From Chloroflexota bacterium (GTDB lineage Bacteria; Chloroflexota; Dormibacteria; Aeolococcales; Aeolococcaceae): 5,197 bases of DNA. The stretch spans positions 1 to 5,197 of the forward strand of contig VBHE01000363.1 of the NCBI GenBank assembly GCA_005889515.1, read 5' to 3'. The first letter of the stretch is position 1. Every line of letters begins with the position of its first letter. Shown piece after piece: positions 1 to 4,551 of the stretch. The translations under genes and the position numbers were made by a program. A model generated the notes under the pieces. The model ran no database searches. It was not told the DNA's origin and saw nothing but the letters and a program-made list of their open reading frames with translations.

Positions 1-291
1 GACGCCGTGGCCCCGGGCGAGGTGCGCCGCCTCGTGATCGACGGCGTCCCGCTGGTGCTCTGTCGCCTCGCGGGCACTCTGTACGCCTACCGCACCCCCT
101 GCCCAGGGTGTGCCGACCCGCTGGAGAGCGCCTGGCTGGCCGCGGGCAGCCTGGTGTGTCCGAACTGCACGCGCCAGTACGATGTGCGCGGTGCCGGGCG
201 GTGCACCGAGAACACGACGCGGCTGGAGCCCCTGCCTCTGCTCGAGGAGGAGGGGGGCGTCCGCGTCGCCATTCCGGCGGGAGTGCGGTGA
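1..291 (+). CDS. Hydrogenase-associated iron-sulfur protein, Rieske/NifU-like (C-terminal part)
   Basis: Only the last 96 residues are present; the frame is open at the left edge, so the start lies outside. The segment has a Rieske-like layout: a short beta-rich lead (residues 11-31, including VLCRLAGTLYAYRTPC), then two cysteine pairs at residues 34/37 (CPGC) and 53/56 (CPNC), then YDVRGAG at 60-66 and a closing strand. A classical Rieske site is CxH...CxxH; here both pairs are Cys-Cys, so it may bind an Fe-S cluster through four Cys or be a zinc-ribbon-like variant. From memory, group 1h hydrogenase operons carry a protein with NifU-like and Rieske-like parts just after the structural subunits (HhyE in mycobacteria), proposed to pass electrons onward. 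The gene overlaps the next by 4 nt (GTGA). The family call rests on this tail and the neighbours. Confidence 0.7.
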   Translation, partial: DAVAPGEVRRLVIDGVPLVLCRLAGTLYAYRTPCPGCADPLESAWLAAGSLVCPNCTRQYDVRGAGRCTENTTRLEPLPLLEEEGGVRVAIPAGVR

Positions 292-998
292 CCCAACCAG
301 AGATCCCCCAGACCCCGGTGGGCGGCGGCGGGAACGGCTCCTCGAGCGGCGACGGTGCCTCCTCGATCGCCGCGCTCCGCCGCATCTCGCGGCGCCGGGA
401 GGAGACCCAGGAGCAGTGCGAGCTCTGCGGCATCGGCCTGTCCGACGACCACGAGCACCTCTACGACGTCGAGAAGCGCCAGCTGGCGTGCGCCTGCCCG
501 ACCTGCGCGGTGCTCAGCGAGGTCCGCGCCGGCCGGACCACGTACCGCCGCGTGCCCCGCCGCTACCTCGCGCTGCGCGACTTCCGGATGAGCGACGAGC
601 AGTGGGATTCGCTCGCCATCCCGGTGAACATGGCCTTTCTCACCACCGGCTCCGACGGCGGCCTCCACTGCCACTACCCGAGCCCGGCGGGGGCGACCGA
701 GTCCCTGCTCACCCTCGAGGGATGGGAGGAGCTGGTCGCTCAGAATCCCGTGCTGAGCACCCTGGAGCCCGACGTGGAGGCGCTGCTGGTGAGCCGCGTC
801 GGCGAGCGCCACGAGGACGTCGAGGGGCAGCCCACCGAGCACGAGTACTTCCTCGTCCCCATCGACGCCTGCTTCGAGCTGGTGGGCCTGATCCGGGTCC
901 ACTGGCGCGGCTTCAGCGGCGGCGGCCAGGCGTGGGAGCGCATCGGCGACTTCTTCGCGGGCCTGCGTGCCCGGGCCGTCCCGGAAGAGCAGACATGA
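288..998 (+). CDS. DUF5947 family protein, hydrogenase-operon associated
   Basis: 236 residues, starting at GTG 288, which overlaps the preceding stop in a GTGA. A GGCGGGAG just upstream (276-283) could serve as ribosome binding site. Residues 11-26 are a Gly/Ser-rich low-complexity linker. A cysteine cluster follows: CELCG at 44-48, HEH at 55-57 and CACPTC at 68-73, giving five Cys and two His in about 30 residues, which looks like a metal-binding (zinc or Fe-S) site. The rest is an alpha/beta domain with ACFELVGLIRVHWRGFSGG near the C-terminus and no membrane segment. I recognise the CELC...H.HL...L.CAC..C pattern as that of DUF5947 proteins next to actinobacterial-type hydrogenase genes. 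Function is unknown; a role in assembling or chaperoning an Fe-S subunit is only an inference. It ends in an ATGA overlap with the next gene. Confidence 0.75.
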   Translation: MTQPEIPQTPVGGGGNGSSSGDGASSIAALRRISRRREETQEQCELCGIGLSDDHEHLYDVEKRQLACACPTCAVLSEVRAGRTTYRRVPRRYLALRDFRMSDEQWDSLAIPVNMAFLTTGSDGGLHCHYPSPAGATESLLTLEGWEELVAQNPVLSTLEPDVEALLVSRVGERHEDVEGQPTEHEYFLVPIDACFELVGLIRVHWRGFSGGGQAWERIGDFFAGLRARAVPEEQT

Positions 999-1738
999 GC
1001 ACCGGGAACACGCAGGCCGTCCCCGAGCTCGACTTCGAGGTGCTCGACGTCGACGTCGCCCGTGGCGTCGTGCCGCTGCTCTCCTTCCGGGTGCGGATCA
1101 CCGAGCACGCCGGGGTGCCCGTCGACGCGGTCACCCTGGAGTGCCAGATCCAGATCGAGGCCGCCCGCCGGCGGTACAAGGACCCGCGCGAGCAGGAGGC
1201 ACTGCTCGACATCTTCGGCGAGCCCCACCGCTACGCCAAGACGGTGCGGACGATGGTGCTGGCGATCGCCACCACCCAGGTGCCGCGCTTCACCGGCAGC
1301 ACCGAGGCGCAGGTGAAGGTGTCGTCGAGCTTCGACCTCGGCCTCGGGTGGGTGAAGTACTTCCACGCTCTCGAGGAGGGCGAGGTGCCGCTCGCCTTCC
1401 AGTTCAGCGGTACCGTCTTCTACCAGGGCGAGGCCGGCAACCTGCAGATCTCCAAGATCCCCTGGGACCGTGAGGCCTCCTTCCGCATGCCGCTCACCGT
1501 CTGGAAGCAGATGGTCGACGAGCACTACCCGGACGACAACTGGCTCACCCTGCGGCGCGACGTCTTCGACCGCCTCTACCGCTACCGGGCGCGCAACGCG
1601 CTGGGGAGCTGGGAGGAGACGATCACCCAGCTGCTCGCCGGCGAGGCGGACGCACCCGAGGCCTACGGCGGCCTGGCAGGGACCCCCGCGTCGAACCGGC
1701 TGCGGTTCACCAACATCCCCGACGACCCGGTGCCGTGA
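995..1738 (+). CDS. DUF6084 family protein, hydrogenase-operon associated
   Basis: 247 residues. ATG 995 overlaps the previous stop, and GGAAGAG at 983-989 lies 5 nt upstream. The sequence matches my memory of DUF6084 proteins: an N-terminal beta-strand segment (LDFEVLDVDVARGVVPLLSF, 12-31), ALLDIFGEP at 69-77, FTGST at 99-103, KYFHAL..GEVPL..FSGTVFY at 121-143, and IPWDREASFRMP at 155-166 followed by VW and a C-terminal helix with LYRYRARNALGSWEETI. There are no cysteine motifs, signal peptide or membrane span, so it is probably cytosolic and rich in beta strands. It is found beside the DUF5947 gene in group 1h hydrogenase operons. The biochemical role is unknown; a scaffold or maturation factor is an inference. 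The open frame extends well upstream of 995, but that part overlaps the DUF5947 gene and does not look like protein. Confidence 0.8.
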   Translation: MSTGNTQAVPELDFEVLDVDVARGVVPLLSFRVRITEHAGVPVDAVTLECQIQIEAARRRYKDPREQEALLDIFGEPHRYAKTVRTMVLAIATTQVPRFTGSTEAQVKVSSSFDLGLGWVKYFHALEEGEVPLAFQFSGTVFYQGEAGNLQISKIPWDREASFRMPLTVWKQMVDEHYPDDNWLTLRRDVFDRLYRYRARNALGSWEETITQLLAGEADAPEAYGGLAGTPASNRLRFTNIPDDPVP

Positions 1739-2685
1739 ACCAGCAGCTCGTCGACCGGCTGGTCCGCGCCACCCTCTACGAGGGCTACATCCTCTACCCC
1801 TACTCTCCGCGCGCCATCAAGAACCGGATCCGCTGGACGTTCGGCGGCGTCTACCCCCGGGCCTACGGCGAGGCCTCGGGGGGCACCGACCCCTGGACGG
1901 CGCAGACCGAGTGCCTGCTGGAGGGCGGCGACGACGCCGTGGTCGAGGCGCGGCTGCGCTTCCTCCACGTGCTGGTGCGGACCATCGGCAGCATCGTGCC
2001 GCCGCTGGCGGCGCTGCCCGAGGTGCCCGAGTACACCGAGGTCCCCGAGCTGAAGGTCGGGCTCACCGTCCACCGCCCCTGGGAGGAGGCCGCCGAGCGC
2101 CAGCTCGACGCCGGCCGGCACCGCTGCGGCGATCTCTGCGCCGGCCCGGTCCGGACCTCGGTCACGGTGCCCGCGGGGCGAACCCACGAGGCCCTGTCCG
2201 GCGACGACGGCACCGTGGTCGGGGTGGCGGTGCGCGACCACGAGGAGCTCGGCGTCGAGCTCGAGGTCGGCGCCGAGCGGCTCGAGGGCGACCTCCGCCG
2301 GGTGCGGGTGCGGGTCGCCAACGTCACCCCCTACGAGGTCGGCGACCGCGACCGTGAGCGGGCCATGCGCCACTCGCTGGTCTCGACCCACGCCCTTCTG
2401 GGCGTCGAGGGTGGCCGCTGGCTCTCGCTCGCCGATCCCCCCGAGCACGCGGCGGAGGCGGCCGCGGCGTGCGTCAACACCGGGATGTGGCCGGTGCTCG
2501 TCGGTGAGCCCGGCGACGACGACACCGTGCTCGCCTCGCCGATCATCCTCGAGGATCACGTCCAGGTCGCCCCGGAGAGCCCGGGCGACCTCTTCGACTC
2601 TCGGGAGATCGACGAGCTCCTCACCCTCAGCATCCTCACCCTCACCGACGAGGAGAAGGACGCGATGCGCGCCGCGAGAGCATGA
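1735..2685 (+). CDS. Conserved hydrogenase-associated protein of unknown function, probably lacking its C-terminal tail
   Basis: 316 residues from GTG 1735, in a GTGA overlap with the preceding stop. There is no clear Shine-Dalgarno, so translation is probably coupled. The N-terminus carries LYEGYILYPYSP then AIKNRIRWTFGGVYP (residues 14-41), a signature I associate with an unnamed protein family in actinobacterial-type hydrogenase operons. Further recognisable blocks are TECLLEGG (58-65), SPIILEDH (268-275), APESPGDLFD (279-288) and TLTDEEK (302-308). It is acidic and has no membrane segment. It contains one CxxxC (131/135), not obviously a metal site. The frame ends at ARA soon after TLTDEEK; as I recall, relatives continue for some 30 residues and end in a motif like LHGT.REL, which here lies in another frame at 2682-2741. 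Function is unknown. Confidence 0.75.
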   Translation: MNQQLVDRLVRATLYEGYILYPYSPRAIKNRIRWTFGGVYPRAYGEASGGTDPWTAQTECLLEGGDDAVVEARLRFLHVLVRTIGSIVPPLAALPEVPEYTEVPELKVGLTVHRPWEEAAERQLDAGRHRCGDLCAGPVRTSVTVPAGRTHEALSGDDGTVVGVAVRDHEELGVELEVGAERLEGDLRRVRVRVANVTPYEVGDRDRERAMRHSLVSTHALLGVEGGRWLSLADPPEHAAEAAAACVNTGMWPVLVGEPGDDDTVLASPIILEDHVQVAPESPGDLFDSREIDELLTLSILTLTDEEKDAMRAARA

Positions 2686-2741
2686 CCCAGGACCAGATGA
2701 TGAAGCTCCACGGCACCATCCGTGAGCTGCGGCGGCACTGA
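2682..2741 (+). CDS. 19-codon ORF; candidate detached C-terminal tail of the 1735-2685 gene
   Basis: ATG 2682 overlaps the TGA of the upstream gene (ATGA), and the frame reads MTQDQMMKLHGTIRELRRH before stopping at 2739-2741, one base before the next ATG. It lies at -1 relative to the upstream gene. The peptide resembles the C-terminal end I recall for relatives of the upstream protein (a short helix with LHGT.REL). I therefore read it as the original tail, separated by a small frameshifting deletion. It could still be translated by reinitiation at ATGA as a separate peptide. The alternatives are a coupling micro-ORF that hands ribosomes to the 2743 gene, or chance. That the ORF is present is certain; its expression is not. 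Confidence 0.4.
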   Translation: MTQDQMMKLHGTIRELRRH

Positions 2742-2742
2742 G

Positions 2743-3078
2743 ATGAGCGACCGCGATCCCTGGGAAGGCATCGGCGAGTGGGACCCCTTCGCCACCCATC
2801 CGGTGAAGGAGTCGGTGCGCACCGGCGACGGCGTGCTCCGCGTCGGCGACCGGGTGCGGCTCGTCCCCAGGGGCGGCGCCGACATCTGGGACCTCGCACT
2901 CCGCGGCCGCACCGCGGTGATCGAGTCGATCGAGGTCGACTTCGAGGACACCGTGCACCTCGCGGTGGTCATCGACGACGACCCCGGGCGCGACCTGGGC
3001 CTCGATCGCCAGGTCGGGCATCGCTTCTTCTACAAGCTCGACGACGTCGAGCCCGTCTCCGAGGAGGATGAGGGATGA
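2743..3078 (+). CDS. Small acidic hydrogenase-operon protein, probable beta-barrel fold, function unknown
   Basis: 111 residues from ATG 2743, one base after the preceding TGA. A frame extension to GTG 2722 is possible, but the MSDRDPWEGIGEWDPF start fits best. After a Trp/Pro-rich N-terminus (7-20), residues 31-105 look like a small all-beta domain: VLRVGDRVRLVPRGGADIWDL (SH3/KOW-like VGDRVRL turn), then RTAVIESIEVDFEDTVHLAV, VIDDDPGRDLG (76-86) and HRFFYKLDDVEPV (93-105). The tail is very acidic (EEDEG). I recall similar proteins of about 100 residues with the DDDPGRDLG and HRFF motifs in other actinobacterial-type hydrogenase operons. HypC, another small beta-barrel maturation chaperone, is different: its essential N-terminal Cys is absent here. 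No catalytic residues are evident. Its place just before the protease suggests a maturation role, by inference. Confidence 0.65.
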   Translation: MSDRDPWEGIGEWDPFATHPVKESVRTGDGVLRVGDRVRLVPRGGADIWDLALRGRTAVIESIEVDFEDTVHLAVVIDDDPGRDLGLDRQVGHRFFYKLDDVEPVSEEDEG

Positions 3079-3089
3079 GCTTGCTCATC
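3074..3089 (+). repeat. Perfect inverted repeat across a stop codon
   Basis: GATGAGC (3074-3080) and GCTCATC (3083-3089) are perfect inverted copies around TT. They can form a 6-bp stem with a CTTG loop. The repeat includes the stop (TGA 3076-3078) of the 111-aa gene and the overlapping ATG 3075. It lacks a T-run, so it is not a standard terminator. Confidence 0.5.
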
Positions 3090-3161
3090 GATCGGGGCGG
3101 GGTGAGCGCCGGCGGCTCTGCCGCCGGAGCGAGGGGGGGGACACCCCCCCGGAAACTATGA
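3075..3161 (+). other. 28-codon micro-ORF bridging the 111-aa gene and the protease gene
   Basis: ATG 3075 overlaps the upstream TGA (ATGA 3075-3078), and the frame stays open until TGA 3159-3161, which overlaps the protease start (ATGA 3158-3161). It begins MSLLIDRGG and becomes Gly/Ala/Arg/Pro-rich as it reads through hairpin sequence, so it does not look like a functional protein. It could carry ribosomes across the spacer to a protease gene that has no good Shine-Dalgarno of its own. The exact fit to both ends is what makes it notable; the bridging role is inferred. Confidence 0.3.
3106..3151 (+). repeat. Tandem G/C-rich hairpin pair in the spacer before the protease gene
   Basis: Two adjacent stem-loops are visible. 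The first is CCGGCGG (3109-3115) with CCGCCGG (3121-3127) around a CTCTG loop, extendable by two pairs beyond a mismatch. The second is a run of eight G (3133-3140) facing seven C (3144-3150) around ACA. There is no T-run, so this is not a classical terminator. It resembles a dispersed palindromic (REP-like) element, and a related arrangement is seen at 3652-3702. Possible effects are mRNA stabilisation, partial attenuation or hiding of the region before the protease start. Confidence 0.6.
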
Positions 3162-3730
3162 GCGCACCGCGCGTCCTCGTCGCCGGCATCGGCAACATCT
3201 TCCTCGGCGACGACGCCTTCGGCGTCGAGGTCGTCCAGCGACTCCTGCGCCGGCCCCAGCCCGACGGGGTGCGCATCGTCGACTTCGGCATCCGCGGCTT
3301 CGACCTCGCCTACGCGCTGCTCGAGCAGCGCGGGGTGGTGATCCTCGTCGACGCCGTCTCCCGCGGGGCCGAGCCGGGCACTCTCTTCGTCATCGAGGCG
3401 GACACCAGCCCCGGCGACGGGCCGGCACCCGAGATCCAGGCGCACTCGATGACCCCGGCCGCGGTCTTCCACCTCATCCGGAGCATGGGCGAGGAGCCCC
3501 CCGCCCGGGTGCTGGTGGTGGGCTGCGAGCCGGCCACCTTCGGACCCGAGGAGCTCGGCCAGATGGGCCTGAGCGACGCCGTCGCCGCCGCCCTGCCCGG
3601 GGCGGTGGAGATGGTCGAGCAGCTCGTCGCCGAGTCGCTCGGCGTCGTACAGGGGGGAGGCGGCAGGGGGGAGGCCCCCCGCGAGGGGGCGCGTGAGCGC
3701 CCGGTCGAGGAGGCGCCCTCCCATGCATGA
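3158..3730 (+). CDS. [NiFe]-hydrogenase maturation protease (HyaD/HybD family)
   Basis: 190 residues from ATG 3158, chosen because the family N-terminus (VLVAGIGNIFLGDDAFGVEV, residues 6-25) begins right there. The enzyme is a nickel-dependent cytosolic endopeptidase that removes the C-terminal extension of the large subunit after nickel is inserted. The expected metal ligands are visible: D19 in GDDAFG (Glu in HybD, Asp in HycI-type enzymes), D65 in ILVDAVSRG, and H96 in AHSMTP. VGCEPATFG (121-129) is a further family motif. The core ends near residue 163. The remaining 27 residues (GGGGRGEAPREGARERP-like) are low-complexity and encoded by hairpin-rich DNA, so they are probably acquired sequence. 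No good Shine-Dalgarno precedes the ATG; coupling via ATGA is likely. The stop overlaps hypA by 8 nt. The symbol is left blank because naming in this hydrogenase group varies. Confidence 0.92.
   Translation: MSAPRVLVAGIGNIFLGDDAFGVEVVQRLLRRPQPDGVRIVDFGIRGFDLAYALLEQRGVVILVDAVSRGAEPGTLFVIEADTSPGDGPAPEIQAHSMTPAAVFHLIRSMGEEPPARVLVVGCEPATFGPEELGQMGLSDAVAAALPGAVEMVEQLVAESLGVVQGGGGRGEAPREGARERPVEEAPSHA
3652..3702 (+). repeat. G/C-rich hairpin element inside the 3' end of the protease gene
   Basis: Two G6 runs (3652-3657 and 3666-3671) precede C6 (3675-3680), giving a GGGGGG-AGG-CCCCCC hairpin. A second stem follows, GGGCGC (3687-3692) with GCGCCC (3697-3702) around a GTGA tetraloop. It shares the words GCGAGGGGG and GTGAGCGCC with the spacer element at 3101-3140, though in a different order. 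It encodes the odd Gly/Arg/Glu tail of the protease. No T-run is present. Confidence 0.5.
3707..3713 (+). promoter_or_regulatory. Ribosome binding site of hypA
   Basis: GAGGAGG lies 9 nt before ATG 3723 and supports that start over the in-frame GTG at 3693. It sits within the last codons of the protease gene, just after the hairpin element. Confidence 0.6.
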
Positions 3731-4118
3731 GCTCGGTCTCAGCGAGGGGCTGCTCGCGACCGTGGTCGACGTCGCCGGCGACCGGCCGGTGACCCGGGTG
3801 CGGGTCAGCATCGGAGCGCTGCAGCGCGTCGTCCCCGACAGCCTGGAGTTCGGCTTCCGGCTGGTCGCGGAGGGCACGGCGTGCGAGGCGGCGACGCTGG
3901 AGATCCACCCCCTGCCGGTGCGGGTGCGCTGCATGGCGTGCGGGGTGGAGAGCCGCTCCGACGAGGAGCCGGTCGGGTGCCCCGTGTGTGGCGCGGGGAC
4001 CATCGAGATGCTCGGCGGCGCCGAGGTGCTGCTCGACGAGGTGGAGCTCGCGGGCAGCCCGCCGACGGTGATCCGGCGGGCGGGGCTGGAGGTGGCGGAG
4101 GCGCCGCACGAGCACTGA
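3723..4118 (+). CDS. hypA: Hydrogenase nickel-incorporation metallochaperone HypA
   Basis: 131 residues beginning MHEL, the hallmark N-terminus of HypA in which the amino terminus and His2 bind nickel. HypA works with the GTPase HypB to insert nickel into the hydrogenase large subunit in the cytosol. The zinc site is complete: CMAC at 70-73 and CPVC at 86-89, with 12 residues between the pairs. VRVSIGALQRVVPDSLEF (26-43) matches the conserved N-terminal domain. The protein is about 15 residues longer than the usual 113-116, with a C-terminal extension ending APHEH. The start overlaps the end of the protease gene by 8 nt and has a GAGGAGG site upstream. hypB is not in this window. Confidence 0.95.
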   Translation: MHELGLSEGLLATVVDVAGDRPVTRVRVSIGALQRVVPDSLEFGFRLVAEGTACEAATLEIHPLPVRVRCMACGVESRSDEEPVGCPVCGAGTIEMLGGAEVLLDEVELAGSPPTVIRRAGLEVAEAPHEH

Positions 4119-4133
4119 CGAAGGACCCAGGAG

Positions 4134-4142
4134 AGAAGGAGG
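4134..4142 (+). promoter_or_regulatory. Very strong Shine-Dalgarno for the DUF6893-type microprotein
   Basis: AGAAGGAGG stands 6 nt before ATG 4149, nearly the full anti-Shine-Dalgarno complement. It is the best ribosome binding site in the window and contrasts with the coupled starts upstream. It supports reading the 43-codon ORF as a real, well-translated gene. Confidence 0.75.
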
Positions 4143-4148
4143 CAGGAC

Positions 4149-4280
4149 ATGTCGTTGCAGATCGGTGGGCAGAGCAGCGGGCTGCGCTCGTTGGCGCAGT
4201 GGATCGTCCTCGGTGCGCTGGCCGTCGCGGTCATCAACTCCGCGGACATCAAGCGCTACTTCGAACTGCGGAGCATGTAG
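4149..4280 (+). CDS. DUF6893-type single-pass membrane microprotein
   Basis: 43 residues, from ATG 4149 to TAG 4278-4280, easily missed because it is short. Residues 1-14 are polar (IGGQSSG). Residues 15-31 (LAQWIVLGALAVAVINS) form one hydrophobic segment long enough to span a membrane. The tail is DIKRYFELRSM. The hydrophobic segment followed by DI.RY...R.M agrees with what I recall of DUF6893 small proteins. There is no cleavage motif, so it is more likely an anchor than a secreted protein. It stands 30 nt after hypA with a very strong ribosome binding site and 35 nt before a YtxH-like gene. A role as a membrane anchor or small subunit for the hydrogenase or its electron acceptor is an inference from position only. 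Orientation in the membrane cannot be decided, as basic residues lie on both sides. Confidence 0.75.
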   Translation: MSLQIGGQSSGLRSLAQWIVLGALAVAVINSADIKRYFELRSM

Positions 4281-4302
4281 CCCGATCACGGTCACGAACC
4301 AC

Positions 4303-4307
4303 GGAGG
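4303..4307 (+). promoter_or_regulatory. Ribosome binding site of the YtxH-like gene
   Basis: GGAGG lies 8 nt before ATG 4316. The nearer ATG at 4308 is out of frame with the protein and too close to this site, so 4316 is preferred. Confidence 0.6.
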
Positions 4308-4315
4308 ATGATTCC

Positions 4316-4486
4316 ATGCTCGAGAAGGCACTGCTCTTCGGGGTCGGCTATCTCCTGGGAGCGAAGGCCGGCAAGGAGCGCTACAACGAGCTGGTGAGCG
4401 CCCTCGGCAACCTCGCCGGGCGGCGTGAGATCGCCACCGTCGTCAACCTGGTCTCCGGAATGGTCGAGGAGCGTCTGGCGGCATAG
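4316..4486 (+). CDS. Small YtxH-like protein
   Basis: 56 residues from ATG 4316, with GGAGG 8 nt upstream. The N-terminal half holds FGVGYLLGAKAGKERYNEL (residues 8-26), the Gly-zipper-like stretch (G9, G11, G15, G19) followed by AGKERY that marks YtxH-like proteins in high-GC bacteria. The second half (REIATVVNLVSGMVEERLA) looks like an amphipathic helix. The hydrophobic part (5-16) is short for a full membrane span, so it may associate with the membrane peripherally or through oligomers. The family is linked loosely to stress and has no defined biochemical role. Here it sits between the membrane microprotein and hypF in the same direction, which suggests joint expression with the hydrogenase genes; a function there is unproven. 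Confidence 0.7.
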   Translation: MLEKALLFGVGYLLGAKAGKERYNELVSALGNLAGRREIATVVNLVSGMVEERLAA

Positions 4487-4499
4487 CCGGATGGCGGGC

Positions 4500-4522
4500 G
4501 GTCGCGCCGGGTCGGCGCGGCC
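4500..4522 (+). other. Stem-loop between the YtxH-like gene and hypF
   Basis: GGTCGCGCC (4500-4508) pairs with GGCGCGGCC (4514-4522) as a 9-bp stem (one G-U) with a GGGTC loop. It ends 29 nt before the hypF ATG. No T-run follows, so it is not a standard intrinsic terminator. It could be an RNA-processing or attenuation element, or a weak terminator of the kind seen in high-GC genomes. Confidence 0.45.
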
Positions 4523-4539
4523 ACCTCCTCCGCCTGGCC

Positions 4540-4545
4540 GAGGGG
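4540..4545 (+). promoter_or_regulatory. Ribosome binding site of hypF
   Basis: GAGGGG lies 6 nt before ATG 4552 and supports that codon as the hypF start. Confidence 0.5.
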
Positions 4546-4551
4546 CGACGG

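Noticed and set aside
110..994. Upstream in-frame extension of the DUF6084 gene
   Set aside because: The extension is Arg/Pro-rich out-of-frame translation of the previous gene. ATG 995 has a ribosome binding site, an ATGA overlap and the family N-terminus.
740..1525. 261-codon open frame on the minus strand
   Set aside because: It is opposite the DUF5947 and DUF6084 genes; its His/Leu/Val-rich composition mirrors their codons.
1663..3021. 452-codon open frame on the minus strand
   Set aside because: It lies opposite three well-supported plus-strand genes, has no recognisable motifs, and is the kind of antisense frame that high third-position GC creates.
3068..3157. Earlier start (ATG 3068) for the maturation protease
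   Set aside because: It would add 30 Arg-rich residues read through hairpin DNA before a family N-terminus that already begins at ATG 3158.
3131..3157. G8/C7 hairpin as an intrinsic terminator
   Set aside because: No T-run follows and the protease gene starts within 8 nt, so transcription is expected to continue; it is listed as a repeat instead.
2969..4252. 427-codon open frame on the minus strand
   Set aside because: It is antisense to the protease and hypA, both certain from catalytic and metal motifs, and has a low-complexity Arg/Ser/Ala composition.
3881..4315. Upstream extension of the YtxH-like frame through hypA and the DUF6893-type gene
   Set aside because: The upstream part is shadow translation rich in Arg/Gly/Ala; the protein starts at ATG 4316 after a GGAGG site.
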